This document shows, in pieces, positions 49,590 to 59,614 of a DNA stretch of 64,000 nucleotides. The notes below the pieces were generated by a model. It searched no databases. It was not told the DNA's origin and saw nothing but the letters and a program-made list of their open reading frames with translations. Every line of letters begins with the position of its first letter. Position 1 is the stretch's first letter. The position numbers were made by a program, and so were the translations under genes. The stretch comes from JAPULR01 sp963665075 (lineage in GTDB: Bacteria; Chloroflexota; Dehalococcoidia; Lucifugimonadales; GCA-2712585), in NCBI GenBank assembly GCA_963665075.1, contig OY762063.1, positions 558,001-622,000 of the forward strand, given 5' to 3'.

Positions 49590-52500
49590 TCAGTGCTTCT
49601 TGTGCCCCTTGTAGATATGTTCCATGCCATCCAAGTCATACTTGGTGGGAACGTCTAAGACATTTTCTGGATCAACATAACCCATCAAATATGGCCCCTG
49701 AGTGGACCCCAGCCCTACGTTATGCCCAAATTCATGCATCATTACCTGGGTCAGGTAATAGAAATAATCACTCGATTGCCTTGCTTTCTCTACATCGGTT
49801 GTCCATTTTCTAAAGTCTGATTTGGTAGGGGGCTCGGGTGGAAACTTTATCCAGAATTCCTGAAATCCTAGATGTGGATATGTCCCACCTGCTTTGACGC
49901 AGGCCAACGCGTCTATTCCGCACTCGCCGGGCCCGGATGCTGGATACCAATAGCCTCTAATTTTCGTGTCAGCTCCGGAACTAACAGCTTCAAATACCAC
50001 TCTATCCTGCTTTGCGTTCCATTGCTTTGCCGCTTCACTGCTTGCGAAAATGACGTCGCTCACTTTAACAGGCTCGTAGTCCTCTGAAATATGACTGGGC
50101 TTCTCCCCATCCATGAAGGGATCTTCCTCAGTATCTTGAATCCAGTAACCCAATTGATGGTCAGCCCGGTGCCACGCCTCCGTCATGGCCTTAGCAATTG
50201 TGTAACTACTGATATTGGTCCCGTTGTGAGCTTGGACCGTAAACCCTGTGTTTTCAATGTTACCCTTACCGCACCGCACAACCTTAGCGTTGGTCAAAGT
50301 GAACTCCGATGTGTCCGCTGTGAGAGGCAGCGTCCAGCCTGTCTCTCCCTCAGGTGTAGTCCAGTTGCACTCACGATTGTCAGAGAATTGGAGTCCGGTG
50401 TCGTCCACGTCTAGGATGAATTTGAATTTATAGCCTTTAGGCACAATTTTGTCCCCGTATTTCCCGGTGATTACTATATCCATGTCAAAGGGATGAAGCA
50501 CACTCCATACGGGGCTTGATTCGGTGAACGTATATTTCCTCGAATAGTTGCCAGTTTTCTCATCTAAACTCCAATAATCCTTTGCCACTACAGTAACTAC
50601 TAACTCCTTGTCCGTCCAAATGCTCACAATCTTGCTCGAATCACCCCATTCGGTGGAAAGGAGAATCCCATCGCCTTTTGCCCTGACACGGAAATAGTAT
50701 TTCGTGTCAGGCTTAAGGCCGTTAATGGTAATTTCTTCGTCGGTTGTGGTTGCATGGTCGCCCGGGTCCCAACCGCTGCTTCCATGCTCCATCCACTCGA
50801 CCTTGTACTCCGCCGCAAGCAGAACGCGGCTCCATTTGACTTCAAGCGCCGTGTCCCCATTTTTTTTATCCAACGACACCTTAGGATTTTGAGGAGGCGT
50901 GGCCTTGGGTGGCCCGACCGTTATGGTGAAACTCAGCGTTGCCGAGTCTTTGGGTAATTTCCCTCCAGTGTCGCTGTCCGTTGCCGTATAAATATATGTA
51001 TTTGCGTCCTGGGCTGTAGTGGGAGTCCCATACAGCTTCCTCTCACTGCTGTTGAATCTAATCCCTCCGTGCACCGGGCCATCGAAGGCCGCAGCCTTAG
51101 GGCCGCTTTCGGCAGAAGCAGTGGGACCACTGACGGAGTAGGTCAGGTCGCCATCGCCCCCCGTCGCCTCTGGAAGAATGACCGACGTCATTTCTACACC
51201 CTTAGCCACCACAATCGGCGCAATGCTCTTCCCAGCAAAAGAAGGCGCACTGTCCGGCGGCGTAGGAGAGCAAGCCGACGTGTCGCCCGTTCTCTCCGAT
51301 GAAGCTGTTCCGTAGTTCGTGCTATATGGATCACCGTCTCCCTTGGTGCTTACCCGGAATCCATACCGAGTTCCACAAGTAAGCCCGCTGGTGGTGACTT
51401 CAAGTTCGCTAACTCCCGTCCTTATCGTGCTCCATGATCCCCCTGATTTCCGCCGCTCCACCTTATATCCATGCCCGTTTGTGACCGCGTTCCAGCTAAC
51501 CTTAAGGCTCGTTTTCGTCGGGTCGGATACACTTACGCTGCCAGGCGCGGGAGCCGTGCCTGGAGTTGGCGTTGGCGTCGGTGTTTGTGTCTCAATATTC
51601 ACCGTCGCAGAAGAAGGACTGCCTATGATGTATCCCTTCTTGACTTGCTGATGCGCTTCTTTCCCCTGATACCCCTCGCTCTTCTCTATTTCCACCTTCA
51701 CGCTCCCATCCCCATTGTTACCGCCGTCATCCTTCGTCTGCAATGCGAAGGTGACGGAATTCTTGAACCTGCTGAAGAACACGGACGTGGGCGCGGAGCC
51801 ATTCAGGAAGTTGCCCACCACTGAGACAGCTATCTGAACTTGCAGACTGAACGAACGAGACCTGTCTGCGGAAATCGTGAAGTACGCCTTATCCCCCTCC
51901 GTTATCTTCGTTGGCGATGCGGTTATACTCATCACCGCACATTCTTCCGTCGTTGCCTCAACTGGTCCGGCCTCAGGCCCCCAAGCCGCCTTGTAGTTAA
52001 TGCCGTCACCATAGGCCTTAACTATGAATGTATATGTCGTTCCACACTCGAGATGAGAAAAGGACTTGCCATTGTGTGAGAGGTCAAATTCCCCCAAGTT
52101 GCCAGCGTTAAGTTCGTATCCATTTGGATTCCTTACCCCAGAAACGCTATTCCACGTAACGGCAATGTCCCGCTGCTGTACCGCTGTCGCGCTCAAGCCC
52201 GTGGGGGCCGGCGGAGTCGCTGACGGAGTGGACGGCGGCGTTCCGGCATTAACCTTTATCGAGAAACTAAGCGTATCCGAATCTCCGTCGGCGTCTCTCA
52301 CCCTGTAGGTATACCACCTTGTTCCCTGGGTTGACGTGGGCGTCCCGGACAATCTCCTGGAGCTGCTGTTGAAGGAGACGCCTGAGGGCAACGAACCGCT
52401 CAGACTATAGCTCAACGTGCCATCGCCGCCCGTCGCGTATGGGAGCGTCCTGTTTATGTACGTCGAGTTCTGGGTCGCCGTGATGTTGGATATTGTCCTA

Positions 52501-52874
52501 TTGCCAAAGGAAGGCGTCAGGTCCGGAGGCGACGTGGATGGCGGCGTAGTCGGCGGCGGAGTAGTAGGGGTAGGAGTCCAACATAACCACGGTTGATAAG
52601 TACAGTCGATTGGCGTCGGCGCAGGCGTAGTAGGGGTGGTTGGCGAGGGCGTAGGCGCCGGTGTGGTTGGCGTAGCTGTACTGCAGAAGAAAGGATTGAA
52701 CCAGCAATCGTCCTCCTTCTTCCCATCCTCCTCCTTCACTTCCTCCCCTTGCACCGCCTCGTCCCCACTCGTCATCGCGGGCAACACGTACAGAATCCCC
52801 ACGAAATAGGGAAACCCCACCAGCAACATGACCAGCGTCGCAACCAGATTCGGGTATCGCCTGATCCTCTCCAT
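49590..52874 (-). CDS. Large membrane-anchored multidomain protein with metzincin-like C-terminus
   Basis: The protein has 1094 residues. One membrane helix (about 12-35), a PT-rich linker (about 65-115), a putative Ig (He_PIG) module, FN3 (PAPTGLSATAVQQRDIAVTWN), a Calx-beta-like module (ITASPTKITEGDKAYFTISADR), FN3, He_PIG, FN3, an unassigned region, and a C-terminal MMHEFGHNVGLGS...YLMGY segment. HEFGH (1047-1051) plus Gly1054 and a Met-turn (M1064) look like a metzincin, but the third ligand position is Ser1057. It is probably an extracellular adhesin or protease-like protein. ATG 52874 follows a weak GGGA; GC content is lower than in the enzyme genes nearby. Confidence 0.82.
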   Translation of the reverse strand: MERIRRYPNLVATLVMLLVGFPYFVGILYVLPAMTSGDEAVQGEEVKEEDGKKEDDCWFNPFFCSTATPTTPAPTPSPTTPTTPAPTPIDCTYQPWLCWTPTPTTPPPTTPPSTSPPDLTPSFGNRTISNITATQNSTYINRTLPYATGGDGTLSYSLSGSLPSGVSFNSSSRRLSGTPTSTQGTRWYTYRVRDADGDSDTLSFSIKVNAGTPPSTPSATPPAPTGLSATAVQQRDIAVTWNSVSGVRNPNGYELNAGNLGEFDLSHNGKSFSHLECGTTYTFIVKAYGDGINYKAAWGPEAGPVEATTEECAVMSITASPTKITEGDKAYFTISADRSRSFSLQVQIAVSVVGNFLNGSAPTSVFFSRFKNSVTFALQTKDDGGNNGDGSVKVEIEKSEGYQGKEAHQQVKKGYIIGSPSSATVNIETQTPTPTPTPGTAPAPGSVSVSDPTKTSLKVSWNAVTNGHGYKVERRKSGGSWSTIRTGVSELEVTTSGLTCGTRYGFRVSTKGDGDPYSTNYGTASSERTGDTSACSPTPPDSAPSFAGKSIAPIVVAKGVEMTSVILPEATGGDGDLTYSVSGPTASAESGPKAAAFDGPVHGGIRFNSSERKLYGTPTTAQDANTYIYTATDSDTGGKLPKDSATLSFTITVGPPKATPPQNPKVSLDKKNGDTALEVKWSRVLLAAEYKVEWMEHGSSGWDPGDHATTTDEEITINGLKPDTKYYFRVRAKGDGILLSTEWGDSSKIVSIWTDKELVVTVVAKDYWSLDEKTGNYSRKYTFTESSPVWSVLHPFDMDIVITGKYGDKIVPKGYKFKFILDVDDTGLQFSDNRECNWTTPEGETGWTLPLTADTSEFTLTNAKVVRCGKGNIENTGFTVQAHNGTNISSYTIAKAMTEAWHRADHQLGYWIQDTEEDPFMDGEKPSHISEDYEPVKVSDVIFASSEAAKQWNAKQDRVVFEAVSSGADTKIRGYWYPASGPGECGIDALACVKAGGTYPHLGFQEFWIKFPPEPPTKSDFRKWTTDVEKARQSSDYFYYLTQVMMHEFGHNVGLGSTQGPYLMGYVDPENVLDVPTKYDLDGMEHIYKGHKKH

Positions 52875-53087
52875 CAACCCCCATCCCTATATGCTGCACG
52901 GATTACCTTCACGCCATGCTAACATATTATCACCAATAATCAAACAGCAAAAATCCGACAACATTTCCCCATCCAACAGCCCGATTCCGTAACCACCCCA
53001 ATTCTTCCTGTCATCCCATCCCCCCGTATTGACTTGTCCACCCCCGCGTAGCAAAATACCCCCATACTCCACACAAAGGAAAAGCTC

Positions 53088-53282
53088 ATGGCCGATCTCA
53101 CCAAAGAAGAAGTCAAGTCCCTCGGCAAAGCCGCCGGGCTGAACCTCCAGGAACCCCACCTCACCGAAGTCACCTACAACATCAACGCCCTCAAAGAACT
53201 CCTCGACGACCTCAACCCCCCCGGCCTCGACGAAGTCGAACCCCTCCCCATCATCCACCCCTACCGGCAGCCCGGCCAGTGA
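53088..53282 (+). CDS. AtzG/GatC-like small subunit of an amidase
   Basis: The protein has 64 residues: LTKEEVKSLGKAAGLNLQEPHLTEVTYNINALKELLDDLNPPGLDEVEPLPIIHPYR. This is the size and helical pattern of GatC or of the DUF4089/AtzG stabilising subunits that pair with AtzE-type amidases. AAAGGAAAAG precedes ATG 53088. Its TGA overlaps the GTG of the amidase gene, so a one-to-one complex is likely. No GatB is near, which argues against a tRNA amidotransferase. Confidence 0.82.
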   Translation: MADLTKEEVKSLGKAAGLNLQEPHLTEVTYNINALKELLDDLNPPGLDEVEPLPIIHPYRQPGQ

Positions 53283-54706
53283 ACAACGCAAGCATCCCCT
53301 TCCTCACCGCCGCCGCCCTCGGCCGCCTCATCCAAAGCCAGGAAATCTCCCCCGTCGAGGCCGTCGAAGCCTACCTCGAACGCATCTACAAGGTTGACCG
53401 CAAGCTCAACAGCTACATCACCGTATCCCGCGACCACGCCCTCGCCGCCGCCCGACAAGCCGAAGCCGAAATCGCCGACGGCCAAATTCGCGGCCCCCTC
53501 CACGGCGTCCCCGTCGCCGTCAAAGACCAGTTCAACACCGCGGGCATCCTCACCACCGGCGGCTCCAAAGTCCTAGCAACCAACGTCCCCGACCACGACG
53601 CCACCGTCATCTCCAACCTCAAAAACGCCGGCGCCATCCTACTCGGCAAGCTCAACATGAGCGAATTCGCCACCGGCAACAGCGTCTACCACCACTGGGG
53701 CACGCCCCGCAACCCCTGGGACCTCCGCCGCAACCCCGGCACCTCCAGCAGCGGCTCCGGCGCCGCCACCGCCGCCTTCCTCTGCGCCACCTCCCTCGGC
53801 GAAGACACCGGCGGCTCCATCCGAAACCCCGCCAACAACTGCGGCCTCGTCGGCCTCCGCCCCACCTGGGGCCTCGTCAGCCGCCACGGCATGCTCGGCG
53901 CCTCCTGGTCCAACGACATCGGCGGGCCCATCTCCCGCACCGCCGAGGATTGCGCCCTCACCCTCCAGGCCATCGCCGGCCACGACCCCAACGACCCCTA
54001 CACCGCCCAATCCCCGTCATCAAATTATCACGCCGACCTCAACGGCGACGTCAAAGGTCTCCGCATCGGCGTTGTGAAGGAAGGACTCTACGCCGACTTC
54101 GTCCAGCCCCAGGTCCGCGACACCGTCTCCAAAGCCATCGGAACCCTGGAAAGCCTCGGCGCCTCCATCGACGAAGTTTCCATCCCCCTCCTTCCCTACA
54201 CCGCCGCCATCAACCGCATCCACATCGAAGTCGAAGCCGCCCCCGCCCATCGCGAATGGCTCGCAACCCAACCCCAGAACTACGATCACAACGTCCGCAC
54301 CGACTTCCTCACCGGCTGCGTCGTCCCCGGCCAGCTATACTACAAAGCCCTCAAGCTGCGCGAACTGATTAGAACCCAAGTCTTCGCAGCCTTGGACAAA
54401 ATGGACGTCCTCGCCCTCCCCAACACCTCCGAACCGGCTCCGCTAATCAACGACAAGCCCGGCATCTTCAGCCCCGAGGAAGCCAAGGCGCGCATGTCCG
54501 GCCGCCGCAGCCTCACCGGTTCCTTCAACCTCGCCAGCGTCCCCGCCTTGGCTGTCCACTGCGGATTCGTTTCCGCCGAAGGAAGCCCCAAACTCCCCAC
54601 CGCGCTCCAACTGGCAGGACGCCCCTTCTCCGACGGCCTGCTCCTGAGAATAGCCCACCGCTTCCAGCAAGCCACGCCCTGGCACATCCAAAGGCCGCCC
54701 ATATAG
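53279..54706 (+). CDS. Amidase signature family hydrolase (GatA/AtzE-like)
   Basis: The protein has 475 residues. The Ser-cisSer-Lys site is visible: Lys in VPVAVKDQFNTAG, cis-Ser in GTSSSGSGAATAAFLCA and nucleophile Ser in GEDTGGSIRNPANNCGLVGLRPTWG. It hydrolyses an amide or biuret-type bond; with the small upstream subunit it resembles AtzE-AtzG. The GTG start 53279 overlaps the previous stop. Only 13 bp separate it from comEA, so it is probably co-transcribed with the competence genes although functionally unrelated. Confidence 0.92.
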   Translation: MNNASIPFLTAAALGRLIQSQEISPVEAVEAYLERIYKVDRKLNSYITVSRDHALAAARQAEAEIADGQIRGPLHGVPVAVKDQFNTAGILTTGGSKVLATNVPDHDATVISNLKNAGAILLGKLNMSEFATGNSVYHHWGTPRNPWDLRRNPGTSSSGSGAATAAFLCATSLGEDTGGSIRNPANNCGLVGLRPTWGLVSRHGMLGASWSNDIGGPISRTAEDCALTLQAIAGHDPNDPYTAQSPSSNYHADLNGDVKGLRIGVVKEGLYADFVQPQVRDTVSKAIGTLESLGASIDEVSIPLLPYTAAINRIHIEVEAAPAHREWLATQPQNYDHNVRTDFLTGCVVPGQLYYKALKLRELIRTQVFAALDKMDVLALPNTSEPAPLINDKPGIFSPEEAKARMSGRRSLTGSFNLASVPALAVHCGFVSAEGSPKLPTALQLAGRPFSDGLLLRIAHRFQQATPWHIQRPPI

Positions 54707-54719
54707 TCGGCAGCGAGGG

Positions 54720-55376
54720 TTGGAATCTTCATCAAACGAGCGGACTGACGCCAACAAAACTCCCCTTCTTTCGTGGGCAAACGCCCTCCTGATAATCGCG
54801 ACCCTCGCCGCCCTCTCCGGCGTCCTTGCACTCCTCCGGTGCGAAGCCGCCCCCGGCATCGAAATCTCCCTCCCCACCACCACTCCCTCACCCCGACTCA
54901 TGGTCTACGTCAGCGGCGCAGTAGCCCAGCCCGGCGTCTACGAATTTCGTGACGGCGACCGGCTCCAGGACGCCGTCCAATCCGCCGGAGGACTCCTCTC
55001 CGACGCCGATACTTCCGCCGTAAACATGGCCGCCCTATTGGAAGACGAGCAGCACTACCACTTCCCTCTTGTGGGCGAATCCAACGACCGGCCAACCGCC
55101 AATCTCGACGATTCAACCGCCAGCGACAATCCATCCCACGGCATAGATGAACCGCCCCAATCCCTCGAAAATCCCATCGACATCAACTCCGCCTCCCAGC
55201 AACAGTTGCAATCCCTGCCCGGCATCGGTGAAGTGAAGTCCCACGCCATCATTGATTTTCGAAACGCCCACGGCCCCTTTAGCGAAATCTCCGAAATTAC
55301 CAGCGTTCCCGGCATCGGCCCCGTCATTTTCGAGAACATCCAAAACCTGATAACCGTCAACTTCTCCAACCCGTGA
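54720..55376 (+). CDS. comEA: Competence protein ComEA (SLBB and helix-hairpin-helix DNA receptor)
   Basis: The protein has 218 residues. One N-terminal membrane helix (about 19-40), an SLBB domain (LMVYVSGAVAQPGVYEFRDGDRLQDAVQSAGG), a polar linker, and a C-terminal double HhH (IDINSASQQQLQSLPGIGEVKSHAIIDFR ... SVPGIGPVIFENIQNL). It binds incoming double-stranded DNA at the cell surface. TTG 54720 lacks a good ribosome site, so the start is uncertain. Its stop overlaps the GTG of comEC. Confidence 0.93.
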   Translation: MESSSNERTDANKTPLLSWANALLIIATLAALSGVLALLRCEAAPGIEISLPTTTPSPRLMVYVSGAVAQPGVYEFRDGDRLQDAVQSAGGLLSDADTSAVNMAALLEDEQHYHFPLVGESNDRPTANLDDSTASDNPSHGIDEPPQSLENPIDINSASQQQLQSLPGIGEVKSHAIIDFRNAHGPFSEISEITSVPGIGPVIFENIQNLITVNFSNP

Positions 55377-57853
55377 GGCTCCTGCACCTGACCGCGGCGT
55401 GGGTAGGCGGCCTCCTCCTGGGCCTGCTGCTCAATCCACCCCTCTGGTTCATCCTCGTCCCCCTTCTCGCACTAACGGCCATCGGCCTGCTCACACTCGC
55501 AATAAGCCGTCGAGCCTACGGCAGTTGGGCTGGAATGAAGGGAAGCCGTCCCCTCCACCTCTTCGTCGCGATCCTTCTCTCCACCGTCTTCCTTCTGGGA
55601 CTGATTCGCTCCGACGCCTCAGAATCCCCGCCGAAATTTACCCCCGCCAACGAGTACCAAACCTTTCGAATCGAAGGAATCGTCGCAGAGCCCCCTGAAC
55701 CCGTCGGCAACTCCCTCCAATTCGTCCTCCAAACCCGCTCCATAGATGCAGATGACGGATGGGAAGAACTAACCGCCAACATACTCGTTACAGTTAGACC
55801 ACCGCCGCAACTCGTGTCTCAACGACGAGAGCCGCACGTCCGCTACGGCGACCGCCTATCGCTGGACGGCAAGCTGGCCGAACCCCCCGTCATCGAAACC
55901 TTCGACTACCGCGACTACCTGGCCCGCCAGGGCATCCACCTCGTGATGGATTTCCCAACGATGGAGCTGCGGGAAGAAGGACTTGGCAACCCAGTCCTGG
56001 CCTCCCTCTACAACATCAGAGACTCAATGGCCGGAAGCCTGGAGCGCGCCCTTCCCGAACCCCAGGCCGCCGTCTCCCAAACCCTCCTTATCGGCCAACG
56101 CGACAACCTCCCGCCGGAACTCCGCGAGAACTTCCGCGGCACTGGCACCTCCCACCTCCTCGCCATCTCCGGCCTACACGTCGGCGTCGTCCTCGTGCTG
56201 ACCCTGGCCGCCTCCGCCTTCCTTCTAGGACGCAAAGGCCCGTACTTTCTGCTGGTTCCCTTCCTTGCGCTTTGGGGCTACGCCACCCTCAGCGGCCTCT
56301 CTCCCTCCGTCGTCCGCGCCGCCATCATGGGCACTGTCTACCTTGTTGCCGTAGCCGCAGGACGCCCCCGAAACGTCTTCCCCGTCCTCGCCCTTGCCGC
56401 CGCAATCATGGCCGGCCTGGACCCCAAAATCCTCCGAAATCTCTCCTTCCAACTAAGCTTCGCCGCCGTTGCCGGCATCGCCCTGTTAGCCCCGCCCATC
56501 ACCGATTGGCTTCAGGAGAAGCTGAAACTCACCCACGAACACCGGGGATTCGCCCGTTCCATAGCCCGCGGCGCCATTCTCAGCGCCGTAGTATCCCTGG
56601 CGGCGACCCTCGCCACCCTGCCCCTCGTAGCCTTCCACTTCCAACAGCTTCCAACCCTCGGCATCCCCGCCACCGTCCTTGCCCTGCCCACACTACCGCC
56701 CATCCTCCTGACATCGGCTTTGTCCGTAGCCGCCGACGCTATACATCCCGCCCTGGGCCAAGTCATCGGCTGGACGGCCTACCTCCCCATAACCTACCTC
56801 ACCTCCCTCATCCAGGCATTCGCAGTCATCCCCGGCGGACTCGTCGAGATTCCCCGCTTCAGCGGCCTCCTCGTATGGCTCTACTACGTCCCCCTCACCC
56901 TGGCGGCATTGACGCCCTGGCCCACACTAACCCTGGTGCGAAAGAAAATCGCGAATCTTCTACCCACGCTCCCATTCCGGTCAAGCCCGCCTAATCTTCG
57001 TCTTCTTATCCCCGCCGCCGCTCTCTTCCTCTTCGCCGCCGTCGCCTGGACACAAGCCCTCTCCGCCCCCGACGGACGCCTCCACGTCATATTCCTAGAC
57101 GTAGACCAGGGCGACGCCATCCTGATAGTCACCCCATCCGGCCAGCGCGTCCTGATCGACGGCGGCCCCGACCCCACCAACGCCGTCCGCGCCTTGAACA
57201 ACCATCTCCCTTTCTGGGATCGCCGCCTAGACCTGGTCGTTTCCACCCACACCGACGAAGACCATCTGGCGGGACTGGTCGGCATCGTCCAGCGACACGC
57301 CGTCGGCGCAGTGGTGGAAGGAATCCCCGGCGCGTCTAGCCTATATCTCCGCTGGCGGCAGACCCTTGACGAAAAGTCCATCAACTCGATTGCCGTCCAC
57401 CGAGGCGCATCAATAAAACTCGGCGGCGGCCTCAATCTGAACGTCCTCAACCCTTCCCTTGAATCCGACCCTCCCACCGACCGCGACTCCAACAACAGCA
57501 GCGTCGTCCTCCGGCTTGAATACGGCGCCGTCAGTTTCCTACTGACCGGAGACATCGAGGAAGAAGTCGAACTGGAACTGATACGCGAGCAACTCCCCAT
57601 AAATAGCTCCGTCCTCAAGGTCTCCCACCACGGCAGCCGCAACTCCTCCAACCCCTTCTTCCTGCGCGCCGTCGGGCCTGCCCTCGCCGTAGTCCAATCC
57701 GGCGAAGACAACAGCTACGGACACCCCCACGACGAAGTTGTTGACCGTCTCCAGAAGATCGTAGGAAAAGACGGCCTCTACGTAACTTCGCTTAACGGAA
57801 CCGTGGAACTTACCACCGACGGACGCTCCCTATGGGTTAAGTCTGAAAACTAA
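55373..57853 (+). CDS. comEC: Competence protein ComEC/Rec2 (DNA uptake channel)
   Basis: The protein has 826 residues. N-terminal helices and an OB-like extracellular part, the Competence domain (about 220-500; GTSHLLAISGLHVGVVLVLTLAAS with the conserved ISG-H), then a C-terminal metallo-beta-lactamase domain: FLDVDQGDAILIVTPSGQRVLIDGGPD, STHTDEDHLAGL and VLKVSHHGSRNSSNPFF. This is the full-length type. It conducts single-stranded DNA across the membrane. Terminal gene of the AtzG-like, amidase, comEA, comEC run; type IV pilus genes are not in the window. Confidence 0.95.
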   Translation: MRLLHLTAAWVGGLLLGLLLNPPLWFILVPLLALTAIGLLTLAISRRAYGSWAGMKGSRPLHLFVAILLSTVFLLGLIRSDASESPPKFTPANEYQTFRIEGIVAEPPEPVGNSLQFVLQTRSIDADDGWEELTANILVTVRPPPQLVSQRREPHVRYGDRLSLDGKLAEPPVIETFDYRDYLARQGIHLVMDFPTMELREEGLGNPVLASLYNIRDSMAGSLERALPEPQAAVSQTLLIGQRDNLPPELRENFRGTGTSHLLAISGLHVGVVLVLTLAASAFLLGRKGPYFLLVPFLALWGYATLSGLSPSVVRAAIMGTVYLVAVAAGRPRNVFPVLALAAAIMAGLDPKILRNLSFQLSFAAVAGIALLAPPITDWLQEKLKLTHEHRGFARSIARGAILSAVVSLAATLATLPLVAFHFQQLPTLGIPATVLALPTLPPILLTSALSVAADAIHPALGQVIGWTAYLPITYLTSLIQAFAVIPGGLVEIPRFSGLLVWLYYVPLTLAALTPWPTLTLVRKKIANLLPTLPFRSSPPNLRLLIPAAALFLFAAVAWTQALSAPDGRLHVIFLDVDQGDAILIVTPSGQRVLIDGGPDPTNAVRALNNHLPFWDRRLDLVVSTHTDEDHLAGLVGIVQRHAVGAVVEGIPGASSLYLRWRQTLDEKSINSIAVHRGASIKLGGGLNLNVLNPSLESDPPTDRDSNNSSVVLRLEYGAVSFLLTGDIEEEVELELIREQLPINSSVLKVSHHGSRNSSNPFFLRAVGPALAVVQSGEDNSYGHPHDEVVDRLQKIVGKDGLYVTSLNGTVELTTDGRSLWVKSEN

Positions 57854-57879
57854 CCAGGCAGGGACCAACACGGTCATAT

Positions 57880-58107
57880 TCAGGATTCGTCCCCCGTCGG
57901 CTCCGTCCTTCGCCGGTGCAGAGCATACATCGCCAGAACCCCCACCGGAATCAACACAATCACCGCCACCAGAATCACCACTATCAACCCCGCGTCCAAA
58001 CCGACCAACGAGTCTATACGGTGCATGATCCACTTCAGCAGGTCCGGATCCCCCGCCTCTCCATGATGCGCCCCCACCGAAAGAAGCCCCAGCATCATCT
58101 CCCCCAC
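57880..58107 (-). CDS. Small membrane protein, hypothetical
   Basis: The protein has 75 residues with one strong membrane helix (about 38-63, LDAGLIVVILVAVIVLIPVGVLAMYAL) and a basic end (HRRRTEP), so a C-in orientation is likely. The start (GTG 58107 or ATG 58098) lacks clear ribosome spacing. Not recognised. It may be real because the helix is well formed and the gap would otherwise be empty. Confidence 0.45.
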   Translation of the reverse strand: MGEMMLGLLSVGAHHGEAGDPDLLKWIMHRIDSLVGLDAGLIVVILVAVIVLIPVGVLAMYALHRRRTEPTGDES

Positions 58108-58111
58108 CCCT

Positions 58112-58203
58112 TATTCCCGCGAACCCGGGAATCCATCTTCTCCCCCACACCAATGTCACTCTGAGCGCCCATCCTGTCATTCTGAGCGAAGCGAAGAATC
58201 CCG
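58112..58203 (+). repeat. Degenerate hairpin A and repeat E
   Basis: TATTCCCGC-GAAC-CCGGGAATCC at about 58112-58136 and repeat E (TGTCATTCTGAGCGAAGCG...) at about 58171-58203, in the same orientation as elsewhere. Confidence 0.75.
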
Positions 58204-58221
58204 TCACGCCTGCGACCCACC

Positions 58222-59511
58222 TCACGCCCCCTGCGTCGCCGGTTCCTGATACCGCACCGAATACTTCCTCTCCCGAATCGAAAAACTCACCAGACTCGCG
58301 CACATCAGCAGCGCCGCCGCAATCACCAACGCCGAATCATACGACCCCGTCACGTCCCGCAGCACTCCCGCCAGCTGGATGCTGATCGCCCCGCCTATCT
58401 GGTGCGCCGTGAACACGATTCCCCCCAGAATCCCGATGTTCCGCAACCCGTACACGTCCGCCGTCAACGCCGTCGTCAAAGGCACCGTAGCTATCCACGA
58501 AAACCCCGCCACCAGCGAAAAACTCCACAGCCCCATCAGTCCGGGCACCACCAGAAGCGTCACGTAGGCGCATCCCCGCAAGAAGTATACCAGCGCCAGC
58601 AGATTCTTCCGGTTGAACTTGTCTCCCAGCGCGCCCGCCACCATCACCCCCAGCACGTTCAGGCCGCTCATCACCCCGAACGCCGATGCCGCCATCGACT
58701 GCGAATACCCCTCCTCGATGGCGAAGGGCACGAAGTGGGCCGAAATCAACGCCGTCGTGAACCCGCAGACGAAATATGCCCCGCTCAACTGCCACATCGG
58801 GAACGACCCGAAGCAAGTAAACCACCGGTCCGACTCCAACGGCGCCCGCCTGGCCTCGGCAGCAGTCTTGCCGTCCTCGGATGCCGGCGCGGCGTCGCCG
58901 TCCGGCCTCAACCCCATCTCCTCCGGCCGCTCCCGCATCACGAAGTACGCCAGCGGCACCGACAGCGCCAGCACCATCACCCCCAAAACCGCCCACGTGG
59001 TCCGCCATCCCGCCAATTCAATCAGATACGACGCCAGCGGCACCAGCACCAGCCCGCCCATCGGCGCCCCCGCCGCCACAATCGCCACCGCCAGCGCCCG
59101 CTTTCTCTGGAACCACTTCGAGATTATGGAAATCGTGGTGTTTATCGACCCGCCGCTCATCGCAATCGCCATCACCACGCCGAATATGATTATCAGGAAT
59201 ACGATGTGATTCGTCGCCGCCAACAGCAGGTTCGACACGCCGATTATCACCAGACTGACCAGAATCAGCTTGCGCCCGCCGATCCTGTCATACAGCCTCC
59301 CGATGAACGGCTGGCTCAACCCGTTCAGCAGGAATCCGATGGCCGCCGCCAGCGAAATCGTCCCCCTATCCCATCCAAAATCCGCGCTCATCGGAATCAC
59401 GAACACCCCGAACCCGTTCCGCCCGCCCACCGTCAAAAACGAAATGAAAAACGACGCCCCAACAATCACCCACCCGTAGAAAAGTGGATTCTTAGCGGCG
59501 GGTGTGGTCAC
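58222..59511 (-). CDS. MFS transporter
   Basis: The protein has 429 residues and twelve predicted helices. GRLYDRIGGRKL is the MFS loop 2-3 motif, and AGALGDKFNRKN its second-half counterpart. It begins NPLFYGWVIVGASFFISFLTVGGRNGFGVFV, typical of the monocarboxylate-type MFS; the transporter at 17595 has a similar FYYGW start but is otherwise different. GTG start with weak GGCGCGG upstream. The solute is unknown. Confidence 0.88.
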   Translation of the reverse strand: MTTPAAKNPLFYGWVIVGASFFISFLTVGGRNGFGVFVIPMSADFGWDRGTISLAAAIGFLLNGLSQPFIGRLYDRIGGRKLILVSLVIIGVSNLLLAATNHIVFLIIIFGVVMAIAMSGGSINTTISIISKWFQRKRALAVAIVAAGAPMGGLVLVPLASYLIELAGWRTTWAVLGVMVLALSVPLAYFVMRERPEEMGLRPDGDAAPASEDGKTAAEARRAPLESDRWFTCFGSFPMWQLSGAYFVCGFTTALISAHFVPFAIEEGYSQSMAASAFGVMSGLNVLGVMVAGALGDKFNRKNLLALVYFLRGCAYVTLLVVPGLMGLWSFSLVAGFSWIATVPLTTALTADVYGLRNIGILGGIVFTAHQIGGAISIQLAGVLRDVTGSYDSALVIAAALLMCASLVSFSIRERKYSVRYQEPATQGA

Positions 59512-59614
59512 GACGAAGCCGCGCCTGTCTCAATAGTGCATCTCATCAGGCGCCTAGTGTAAGGCCGCCCAAGCCGTTAAGCAAATTGCACGGAAACGGC
59601 ATTGCGTTTGTGAT

